Shown one piece after another: positions 1-5,335 of a stretch of DNA of 5,384 bases. Position numbers and translations under genes: made by a program. The notes under the pieces are model-generated. The model was not told where the DNA came from. It searched no databases and was given only the letters and a program-made list of their open reading frames with translations. The stretch spans positions 1 through 5,384 of the forward strand of contig DMYC01000396.1 in NCBI GenBank assembly GCA_003482695.1, in the 5' to 3' direction. Each line of letters opens with the position of its first letter. Position 1 is the first letter of the stretch. The stretch comes from Clostridiales bacterium UBA8960. Lineage in GTDB: Bacteria; Bacillota; Clostridia; Peptostreptococcales; Acidaminobacteraceae.

Positions 1-1398
1 AAAGTTGTTTTTAAGCAAACCCAGTCCATGGATTTGAGAAGCCATAAAAGACTCCAGTGATGCGAGTTCCACTTGAGAAAATAAAATTCTTTTCACACCT
101 TTTCCCAAAAGGTCCTCTTCTGATGTGATTTTAATCGATTCGTATTCGTACAAAAGATCCGCTAAATCATAATCTCTACGTGCTGGATTCAGCAAATACC
201 CTGCAATGAACGTGTCAAATTCTACGCCTTGCATATCGATGCCCAAATCCATCATCACGAGGTAGTCTCGCTTTATATCGTGACCCGTTTTTTTGATTTC
301 ACAATTCTCAAATATTGGTTTTAATAGACTCAACCTTTCAACATCTCTTGTTAATAGTATTTCATCACCACATAGAAAACTCGCGCCAGACAAAGTCCGA
401 ACCGCAACACTTGTTTGATCGTAAAACAATTTGAAGCCAAATGACTTACAGTTTGATAATGTGACCATAAGCGCATCTACCGTCTGAATTTTCCATTTCA
501 ACTCATTTTGAGCAGGCGAATTTGTAGGTTTTAACTTGCCCATCAGTGTATTCAGTTCATAATGTTTAAAAAGATGGATCGCCTCATCGTGATTTGGCTC
601 CTTAATTAAGAGTGAATCAAAACTGAAATCAATCGGTACTTCTGTATGAATCGTAGCAAGTCTTTTCGATAACACAGCCTGCTCGGCAAACGTCATCACC
701 AGATCTCGTATTCTCTTATTTTCGATTTTATCAGCGTTCTCAATCAGATTCTCTACCGTGCCGAACGACTCAAGTAATTTTGAAGCCGTTTTGGGACCAA
801 TGCTCGGAATGCCAGGTATATTATCAGAGGAATCACCACTTAATCCTTTAAAATCAATGACTTGGTTTGCATGAACACCGAGCTCTTCAAACACGTCCTT
901 ATCTGTATACATTTTAAGCTGTGTAATCCCTTTTTTCGTGATGTGAACTTTCGCGCCTATATCGACGAGCTGCAGTGCATCTTTATCACCCGTGATAATG
1001 TTGACTTCCATCCCCTCGTTAATGCATGCTTTTGCAACAGTTCCGATGAGGTCATCCGCTTCATACCCTTGAAGTTCCATTCTCGCGATTTTTAAAACGT
1101 CGAGTATTTCTTTTACAATAGGCATTTGCATCGCAAGTTCATCTGGCATGCCTTTACGCGTCCCCTTGTATGCATCATAAGTCAAGTGTCTGAAAGTTGG
1201 ACCTTTCATATCAAATGCAACACAAAAGTGCGTTGGCCCAAATGCCTCTATCAAGTTTAATACCATCGACGTTAAACCATGAACGCCACCGGTATAGATT
1301 CCTTTCGAATTTCTTAAATCTGACATGGCAAAAAAAGCGCGATTGATCAAGCTATTGCCATCTACTATAACGATTTTTCCTATACTGGATTGTGACAT
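1..1398 (-). CDS. polA: DNA polymerase I, N-terminal half (partial, runs off left edge)
   Basis: DNA polymerase I fills gaps and removes RNA primers in replication and repair in the cytoplasm. The visible 466 codons are open to the window edge; the family is usually about 870-890 residues, so the polymerase domain lies outside. Residues 7-290 are the 5'-3' exonuclease (FEN-like) domain: DGNSLINRAF with D13, AFD with D63, GYEADD with E113, D115 and D116, TGDKDALQ with D138 and D140, then the helix-hairpin-helix part GDSSDNIPG and GPKTA at 188-205. Residues about 300-466 are the 3'-5' exonuclease-like fold, with GHDIKRD at 372-378 and FDTFIAGYLLNPA at 394-406. The first exonuclease motif DxE is missing around 320-330, so proofreading is probably dead, as in many Firmicute Pol I enzymes. 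The ATG at 1398-1396 is chosen because it fits the frame, has an AGGGAG ribosome binding site 6 nt upstream, and starts just before the conserved nuclease motif. The gene has its own promoter and follows the terminator of the ECF operon. Identification is firm. Confidence 0.97.
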   Translation of the reverse strand, partial: MSQSSIGKIVIVDGNSLINRAFFAMSDLRNSKGIYTGGVHGLTSMVLNLIEAFGPTHFCVAFDMKGPTFRHLTYDAYKGTRKGMPDELAMQMPIVKEILDVLKIARMELQGYEADDLIGTVAKACINEGMEVNIITGDKDALQLVDIGAKVHITKKGITQLKMYTDKDVFEELGVHANQVIDFKGLSGDSSDNIPGIPSIGPKTASKLLESFGTVENLIENADKIENKRIRDLVMTFAEQAVLSKRLATIHTEVPIDFSFDSLLIKEPNHDEAIHLFKHYELNTLMGKLKPTNSPAQNELKWKIQTVDALMVTLSNCKSFGFKLFYDQTSVAVRTLSGASFLCGDEILLTRDVERLSLLKPIFENCEIKKTGHDIKRDYLVMMDLGIDMQGVEFDTFIAGYLLNPARRDYDLADLLYEYESIKITSEEDLLGKGVKRILFSQVELASLESFMASQIHGLGLLKNNF

Positions 1399-1403
1399 AA
1401 CAT

Positions 1404-1410
1404 TCTCCCT
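1404..1410 (-). promoter_or_regulatory. polA ribosome binding site deciding the start
   Basis: The minus strand reads AGGGAGA followed by two overlapping ATGs in different frames (1403-1401 and 1398-1396). The first ATG lies almost directly against the Shine-Dalgarno core, and its frame stops after seven codons. The second has a normal spacing of about 6 nt and opens the polA frame. Confidence 0.8.
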
Positions 1411-1427
1411 TTGCATCTATTTTTCTT

Positions 1428-1436
1428 ATTATACCA
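1428..1436 (-). promoter_or_regulatory. polA sigma-A-type promoter (extended -10)
   Basis: The minus strand carries TATGGTATAAT, a perfect TATAAT at 1433-1428 preceded by the TGn extension. No good -35 is present at 17-18 bp (TAATCA or TTAATC), so the promoter probably relies on the extended -10. It lies between the ECF operon terminator and polA, with a predicted leader of about 20 nt, so polA should be transcribed independently of the operon. This is a sequence-based prediction. Confidence 0.7.
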
Positions 1437-1461
1437 TAATTAGCATGATATGATTAAACAC

Positions 1462-1491
1462 AAAAAAAATGAAGGCTAAAGCCTTCATTTT
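1462..1491 (-). terminator. Intrinsic terminator of the ECF sigma operon
   Basis: On the minus strand an 11-bp perfect stem (AAAATGAAGGC with GCCTTCATTTT, at 1481-1491 and 1466-1476) closes a 4-nt loop and runs into eight T residues. The stem starts about 10 nt past the stop of the SIMPL gene. It is a textbook rho-independent terminator and separates the operon from the polA promoter. Confidence 0.93.
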
Positions 1492-1501
1492 GAAAGGGAT
1501 C

Positions 1502-2242
1502 TTAATAATCATATGAAACGGTAACCGTTGCTGTTATTGTAATTTCACCCGATTCAATAGGTGTTGAAACATCCGCTGCCATTTCGCCCATTCCTTTAGC
1601 TGGATAGTAGTCATATTGCAAATTGCCACCATAACTGACTTCAGTTACAGAATGTGGGATGCTAGGCGTAACATTGAATGTTCCCATTATCGAGCCCGCT
1701 TTTCCTTTTGCATTTGCCATAGCGAGTTTTAAAGCGTCTTGATAGAATTTGCTATCATCAGCGACTGTAAATCTGACACTGTTGATCGTATTTGCACCTG
1801 CACCAGTTGCTGTATCGATGATGGTGCCGACTTTAGTGATATCTTTAATTTTAATGTTGACTGTGTTGTTAGCTACGTAATAAGGATCGCTTTGTTTATC
1901 TGGAAAATAGTCGTACGTTTGATATAAGCTGTAGCCAGTTGTTTTAATGTCCTCTGCTTTTACACCTGCTGCTTTAATCGCATTGACTACAGCTGTCATA
2001 AGTTTCGCATTTTCTTGTTGTGCAATTGCGGCATCCGCATTCTTTGTTTGAACGCCTATATCGATATACGCGAGATCTGGACTTACAGTAATCTTACCTT
2101 CTCCAGTGACTGTTACGAGCCTTATATTTGAATCGTCCGTATTAGCCAAAGACATTTTAGTTGGAGCGTTTAGAGACATGATGCCTACGACCATAACGAC
2201 GATCATTGAAAGTGCTAGACCGGCAATTAACTTGTTTTTCAT
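1502..2242 (-). CDS. SIMPL domain (DUF541, YggE/BP26-like) exported protein
   Basis: A 246-residue protein with an N-terminal signal or anchor segment (about 5-25, KLIAGLALSMIVVMVVGIM) after a KNK start, and no lipobox cysteine. Cleavage could fall near residue 26 or 33, or the segment may stay as an anchor; the sequence does not decide. Residues about 41-246 are a full SIMPL domain: VTGEGKITVSPDLAYIDIGV at 44-63, the GVKAEDIKTTGYSL strand region at 93-106, NNTVNIKIKD at 125-134, the DALKLAMANAKGKA helix at 169-182, and the closing ITITATVTVSYDY strand. The family includes E. coli YggE and Brucella BP26, linked to envelope or oxidative stress; BP26 forms large ring oligomers. No enzymatic activity is established. 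It is the last gene of the ECF operon, overlapping the anti-sigma stop by 4 bp (ATGA) with a strong ribosome binding site, so it is probably translationally coupled and controlled by the sigma factor. A role as partner of the DUF4349 sensor is inference. Confidence 0.92.
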   Translation of the reverse strand: MKNKLIAGLALSMIVVMVVGIMSLNAPTKMSLANTDDSNIRLVTVTGEGKITVSPDLAYIDIGVQTKNADAAIAQQENAKLMTAVVNAIKAAGVKAEDIKTTGYSLYQTYDYFPDKQSDPYYVANNTVNIKIKDITKVGTIIDTATGAGANTINSVRFTVADDSKFYQDALKLAMANAKGKAGSIMGTFNVTPSIPHSVTEVSYGGNLQYDYYPAKGMGEMAADVSTPIESGEITITATVTVSYDY

Positions 2243-3525
2243 TTTTTAGCCCTCCTTTTTTTATAGATTGTGCTGATGATCACTGCCAGTACGGATAATA
2301 GTACTAGGAACGGTGAATTCGCGACAACCCATATGATGAAATTTTCTATGGCGCGTTTAATGCTGTTGATGGAATGGATGAAACCTTCTCTGGCTTTACC
2401 GAACAAACTGTTATCAATCGGTTCAACAACTGGTTTAAGACTCTTCACCTCATTGAGTTGAATGGAGATCGTCGTCATATCCACTAGTGCTTCCCAATCT
2501 TGAATCTGCTTCTCATATGCATTGATAGAATTTCTTACGCGTCCTAACTCATTTTCTATCGCTAAAATATCAGCGATTTCAACAGCCTTTTGCATAATTT
2601 CGCGAAGTCTTGACTCTGTCACTTTTAGATTTTCAATTTCAGATGCCGTGTCGCGGTACATTTTAGTAATATCATTCGCGTTGCTTGATTCCATCGTCAC
2701 CAAACCAAGTGTTTTGATTTGATCCATAACAGAATGGTAACCACCAGCGGGAATTCTTAAAGTGATGTATCCATATTTCAAGTTGTCTGTGTCAGAGTAG
2801 TAAAATTTAAACGAAGTAGATTCGTTTTCAATATAACCGCCTGACTGTGTCACGACTGTTTTTAGAGTCTCCATGACTTGGTCATATTTTTCGACATCCA
2901 TGTTGATGTTCGCGGTTTGAATGATCATCCGTCCTTCTCGATAAACATCCTGTTGAGACTCAGGTGCTTGTATCGTTGATGAGAAGTTCAAACTTGAATC
3001 TTTAGCCTTCTCAAACGATTCGGTAAATACAACTTCCGATTCACCTATACCAAAAACTGCTCCAGTCGTCTCCATCGGCGCCATACCGTTATCAAAGTCG
3101 GCTGTCATGGAAACGGACTCGTTTTTCGATAATCCGAGCTGAAGGCCTTTAGATGCCATGACGATCATGACGAGCACAAGCGGCAGTGCTGCATATGCTA
3201 CTAAAATTCGTCTGAATCTAAATTGACGCATTTTTTCACCGAGCCCATTAAAGTTGATTTTAAATTTCTTCCTGGATCTCGATTGCTCAGTTTGAATTTC
3301 TTTAGCGGCAATGATCAATTTTTCATGAAGTTCTTCTTCAAATGCTAATGGCAATTCTTTCAAATCTATTTCCCCCATTAGTTGAATCATATACTTGATT
3401 TCTTCAAATTCAACCGTACACGATTCACAGGAGTCTAAATGTCCATTGAGTTTGCTTAACTCTTGATCATTGATTTCATGATCGACGTAAGCGTTCATCA
3501 ATTGTTTTGCTTGTTCACATCTCAT
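2239..3525 (-). CDS. Transmembrane zinc-finger anti-sigma factor with DUF4349 extracytoplasmic domain
   Basis: A 428-residue membrane protein expected to hold the neighbouring ECF sigma factor inactive. Residues 1-50 are a zf-HC2/ZAS anti-sigma domain with the zinc motif H29-x3-C33-x2-C36 (GHLDSCESC), following an N-terminal helix that contains C3. A basic stretch (RSRKKFK, and RFRRI at 103-107) leads to a first membrane segment at about 108-125. A loose linker of about 65 residues follows. Residues about 195-360 form the DUF4349 domain: REGRMIIQTANINMDVE, SGGYIENES, GYITLRIPAGGYHSVMDQI, then a long coiled coil at about 285-345 including ADILAIENELGRVRNSI and the TTISIQL strand. A second membrane segment at about 397-420 ends in the basic tail YKKRRAKK. 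The predicted topology is ZAS inside, DUF4349 outside, tail inside. Its start has a GGAGG site 6 nt upstream and lies 14 bp after the sigma stop. The anti-sigma role is firm from domain and position; that DUF4349 senses an envelope signal is inference. Confidence 0.9.
   Translation of the reverse strand: MRCEQAKQLMNAYVDHEINDQELSKLNGHLDSCESCTVEFEEIKYMIQLMGEIDLKELPLAFEEELHEKLIIAAKEIQTEQSRSRKKFKINFNGLGEKMRQFRFRRILVAYAALPLVLVMIVMASKGLQLGLSKNESVSMTADFDNGMAPMETTGAVFGIGESEVVFTESFEKAKDSSLNFSSTIQAPESQQDVYREGRMIIQTANINMDVEKYDQVMETLKTVVTQSGGYIENESTSFKFYYSDTDNLKYGYITLRIPAGGYHSVMDQIKTLGLVTMESSNANDITKMYRDTASEIENLKVTESRLREIMQKAVEIADILAIENELGRVRNSINAYEKQIQDWEALVDMTTISIQLNEVKSLKPVVEPIDNSLFGKAREGFIHSINSIKRAIENFIIWVVANSPFLVLLSVLAVIISTIYKKRRAKK
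2250..2256 (-). promoter_or_regulatory. Ribosome binding site of the SIMPL gene, inside the anti-sigma reading frame
   Basis: AGGAGGG lies 7 nt before the ATG at 2242, within the last codons of the anti-sigma gene. The ATGA stop/start overlap with a near-consensus Shine-Dalgarno supports both the chosen start and coupled translation. Confidence 0.85.
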
Positions 3526-3539
3526 ATAGCTCCTCCTTT

Positions 3540-4103
3540 CTAATGTTCTGACAGTTGAATTTGCAGTATGTTCTTTAGTGCGCTTCGACTTCGGTTGAGA
3601 CGTGATCTCACAGTTCCGATTGGAATCTGCAGGATCTCACCTATTTCCTCATATGAATAACCCAATATATCTTTTAGAACGACGACCGATTTGTTGTCTT
3701 CAGATAATTTGTTTAGTGCGGTTTCAATCGAGGCCTTCAGTTCCAACTTTTCATAAATGAGAATTGGATTGGCTTGCTCATCTTTTATGATATCTTTGAG
3801 TGTGCTTTCATCAGCAATCTCTGCATCATAGGATAGCACTGTTTCTTTTCTTCTTCTTAATTCATCTTTGCAAACATTAATCGTGATGCGATACAACCAT
3901 GTAGAAAAACTGGCCTCCATTTTAAATTGACTTATCGCTTTAAAAGCTTTTATCAAAGTCTCTTGCGACATGTCCTTGGCGTCTTCTTCATTGCCCATCA
4001 TCCTATACGCGATATTATAAACATATCTATTATATTTAACGATGAGTTTTTCAAAACTTGCGACGTCTCCTTGGATGCTGTTTTCGATGAGCGTAGATTC
4101 CAT
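3540..4103 (-). CDS. ECF-family RNA polymerase sigma factor (SigW/RpoE-like)
   Basis: A 187-residue group 4 (ECF) sigma factor, of typical family length. Region 2 spans about 12-85: FEKLIVKYNRYVYNIAYRMMGN, the core-binding and -10 recognition stretch DAKDMSQETLIKAFKAISQF at 41-60, and FSTWLYRITINVCKDELRRRK. After a variable linker (about 87-122), region 4 spans about 125-180 with the helix-turn-helix YSYEEIGEILQIPIGTVRSR at 149-168, which contacts the -35. No extra N- or C-terminal domains are seen. The ATG at 4103 has AGGAG 7 nt upstream and begins just before region 2. It is the first gene of a three-gene operon with its anti-sigma directly downstream, and a matching ECF promoter lies upstream, so it very likely activates its own transcription. 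The exact ECF group and regulon cannot be told from this window. I give no symbol because SigW, SigM and SigV paralogues are not separable by eye. Confidence 0.95.
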   Translation of the reverse strand: MESTLIENSIQGDVASFEKLIVKYNRYVYNIAYRMMGNEEDAKDMSQETLIKAFKAISQFKMEASFSTWLYRITINVCKDELRRRKETVLSYDAEIADESTLKDIIKDEQANPILIYEKLELKASIETALNKLSEDNKSVVVLKDILGYSYEEIGEILQIPIGTVRSRLNRSRSALKNILQIQLSEH

Positions 4104-4112
4104 TTTTCCACT

Positions 4113-4126
4113 CCTTTCATGAAAGG
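4113..4126 (-). promoter_or_regulatory. Perfect palindrome overlapping the sigma gene Shine-Dalgarno
   Basis: CCTTTCATGAAAGG is an exact 14-bp palindrome in the predicted leader, and its right arm on the mRNA (AAAGG) forms part of the AAAGGAG ribosome binding site. As RNA it can fold into a 5-bp stem with a CAUG loop that would mask part of the site; as DNA it could be an operator just downstream of the ECF promoter start. The palindrome is seen; either function is inference. Confidence 0.5.
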
Positions 4127-4127
4127 T

Positions 4128-4150
4128 ATACTATTAAGACGATACTATTA
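4128..4150 (-). repeat. Nine-base direct repeat flanking the ECF -10
   Basis: TAATAGTAT occurs twice on the minus strand, at 4150-4142 and 4136-4128, with a 14-bp period; the CGTC -10 element sits between the copies. It may be a small tandem duplication or a pair of binding sites. In such AT-rich DNA chance is also possible. Confidence 0.4.
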
Positions 4151-4162
4151 TCAAAAAGTTCC
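4138..4162 (-). promoter_or_regulatory. ECF-type autoregulatory promoter of the sigma operon
   Basis: The minus strand has GGAAC at 4162-4158, exactly 16 bp, then CGTC at 4141-4138. This matches the AAC -35 / CGTC -10 layout of ECF promoters such as those of Bacillus SigW, SigM and SigV. It lies about 35 bp upstream of the sigma start, with a predicted leader of about 28 nt. Position and spacing fit positive autoregulation by the encoded sigma factor. Confidence 0.78.
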
Positions 4163-4168
4163 ATTATT

Positions 4169-4177
4169 ATTATACCA
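4169..4177 (-). promoter_or_regulatory. Second, sigma-A-like promoter upstream of the sigma operon (extended -10)
   Basis: TGGTATAAT on the minus strand gives a perfect TATAAT at 4174-4169 with a TGn extension; the -35 region is poor (GGCGTA at 17 bp). Its start site would fall at about 4162, on the -35 of the ECF promoter, so the two promoters could hardly be used at the same time. It would supply basal sigma/anti-sigma expression. Prediction only. Confidence 0.55.
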
Positions 4178-4180
4178 TTG

Positions 4181-4232
4181 ATAAAAATAAATACGCCTAA
4201 ATTTCTTATAGTATAAGAAATTATTGGCGTAT
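4181..4232 (-). terminator. Terminator of the YdjM/YfhP-like gene
   Basis: A long two-part hairpin begins about 11 nt after the stop at 4244. The outer stem is ATACGCC (4226-4232) with GGCGTAT (4191-4197), then a 2/3-nt internal loop, then a 10-bp AT-rich inner stem (4213-4222 with 4200-4209) and a 3-nt loop. The minus strand continues as TTATTTTTAT. The fit to a rho-independent terminator is good, with an unusually long stem. Confidence 0.82.
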
Positions 4233-4243
4233 TGGACAAATCA

Positions 4244-5218
4244 TTATTGATAAACAGGTATGGCTTTGTTTATTTTGTAAGGATGTAAGAATGAAGAGAT
4301 GAAATTCAAATCACAATCTAAGATCAGTGTCGCATGGTGCATGAAATTTTCTTTGAAATAGTACCTTAGGTCAATTGCTTGCAAGATGATTTGATTGCTT
4401 GTTTCATCATGCGAGACATTGATGTGCAAATTTGGTGAAAAGCCAGTGAAAATTTCTCCTACTACAGTGGATTTAAACACATCATAATAGCAAATTTCGT
4501 TCAACTTCAATTCTTTAACGATTTTAATGTGCTTTACGGTGGTCGTTTTCTTGATCATGTTTTGCCATGGGTTATATGAACCTACTATATTATGCGTTTT
4601 AGTGTGCACGACAAAATCCCATTTGTAAAACGATTTTAATGCAGGCATCACGTGAACAGAAACATTTTGATAGTTTTCTTCAAAGTAGGCTTGCAATTTG
4701 CTTTTAGCCGACCTTTTGCTTTTAACTCTAATAAATAGGTATGAACAAATGATGGCCATTCCACCAATCAACTCAGTCACTGAATTTTTCCCATTGACGA
4801 TTAAATAGAGCCCGAGTATCGTGATGACTGGGTCATATAATGTCAAGATGTTGATCTTGACTTTTTTCCTCAATAGTTTAGCACCATATGAATTTAAAAT
4901 ATCCAGACCAGTGTGAGACAATGCACCAATAAATGTCCAAAGTAAAGTCGTCCAGAAGCTGAATTCAGCGAAACCGACTCGTGATAACAACAGAGTAATC
5001 GCCAAACTAAAGCCAGCCAAAAATGGGATGGTGTGAAAAATGCCACGATGATGCTCAAGGTAAGCGGCATCACCCTTAAAAATCCGAATGACGAAATCAA
5101 GATCAGGTGACATTGCGCCTAACATAGCGCCAATAGAAATTGGGTTATCAAGTGCGACAGCTGTTCCTGAAAAAGTAGACAGTGCAACGCCTACCAAGCC
5201 GTGAGTTAATGGGTCCAT
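4244..5218 (-). CDS. Membrane-bound metal-dependent hydrolase family protein (YdjM/DUF457, YfhP-like)
   Basis: A 324-residue integral membrane protein with the histidine/aspartate pattern of the YdjM (DUF457) family: H6 in MDPLTHGL, PDLD at 38-41, HHRGIFH at 56-62, SHTGLD with H102 and D106, and YDP at 128-130. These residues resemble a metal site, which is why the family is called a putative hydrolase; no substrate is established. Hydrophobic segments lie at about 64-80, 86-105, 127-143 and 147-165. The C-terminal 160 residues are soluble and mixed alpha/beta, as in Bacillus subtilis YfhP, which has nearly the same total length; E. coli YdjM is shorter. The ATG at 5218 has AGGAG 5 nt upstream and begins the conserved MDPLTHG motif. 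The gene is a single transcription unit with its own promoter and terminator, so no functional link to the ECF operon follows from position alone, although it could still belong to the regulon. Family assignment is firm; activity is unknown. Confidence 0.9.
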   Translation of the reverse strand: MDPLTHGLVGVALSTFSGTAVALDNPISIGAMLGAMSPDLDFVIRIFKGDAAYLEHHRGIFHTIPFLAGFSLAITLLLSRVGFAEFSFWTTLLWTFIGALSHTGLDILNSYGAKLLRKKVKINILTLYDPVITILGLYLIVNGKNSVTELIGGMAIICSYLFIRVKSKRSAKSKLQAYFEENYQNVSVHVMPALKSFYKWDFVVHTKTHNIVGSYNPWQNMIKKTTTVKHIKIVKELKLNEICYYDVFKSTVVGEIFTGFSPNLHINVSHDETSNQIILQAIDLRYYFKENFMHHATLILDCDLNFISSFLHPYKINKAIPVYQ

Positions 5219-5258
5219 ATTTTCTCCTTTGATGTAACGTTATGTAAACCACTAATTT

Positions 5259-5275
5259 CAAGTGTAGCATACTTG
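5259..5275. repeat. Short inverted repeat over the -10 of the YfhP-like gene
   Basis: CAAGT, 7 bp, ACTTG forms a 17-bp dyad covering the -10 element of the promoter below. The arms are only 5 bp, so it may be chance. If real, its position suits a repressor site. Confidence 0.3.
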
Positions 5276-5289
5276 TTTTTTTTATTCAA
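5261..5289 (-). promoter_or_regulatory. Sigma-A promoter of the YfhP-like gene
   Basis: The minus strand has TTGAAT at 5289-5284, a 17-bp spacer, and TACACT at 5266-5261 with a TGC extension before it. The predicted start near 5254 gives a leader of about 35 nt containing the AGGAG site. This is the best-spaced housekeeping promoter in the window. Confidence 0.72.
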
Positions 5290-5290
5290 T

Positions 5291-5331
5291 CATAAAATAA
5301 AAACTCTGAACATTTGTATCGTCCAGAGTTT
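5291..5331 (-). terminator. Terminator downstream of the tRNA gene
   Basis: An 11-bp stem (5321-5331 with 5301-5311, AAACTCTGGAC pairing with GTTCAGAGTTT, one G-T pair) and a 9-nt loop are followed on the minus strand by TTATTTTATG. It starts 4 nt after the tRNA CCA end and fits a rho-independent terminator. Confidence 0.85.
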
Positions 5332-5335
5332 TTCA

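Noticed and set aside
862..1095. Plus-strand open frame of 77 codons
   Set aside because: It lies antisense within the conserved 5'-3' exonuclease domain of polA, has no ribosome binding site, and its product resembles no family.
1380..1403. Upstream ATG at 1403 opening a seven-codon frame (MLCHNPV) across the polA start
   Set aside because: It sits almost against the Shine-Dalgarno core, too close for normal initiation, and is short enough to be chance.
1739..2722. Plus-strand open frames at 1739-1927, 2270-2461 and 2522-2722
   Set aside because: They are antisense to the SIMPL and anti-sigma genes, without promoters or ribosome binding sites, and the real genes have clear domains.
3927..4181. 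Plus-strand open frame of 84 codons across the sigma gene start
   Set aside because: It is antisense to region 2 of the sigma factor and runs through its promoter region; no initiation signal is seen.
4894..5100. Minus-strand open frame of 68 codons
   Set aside because: It is an out-of-frame shadow within the YfhP-like gene; its hydrophobic look comes from the membrane segments of the true frame.
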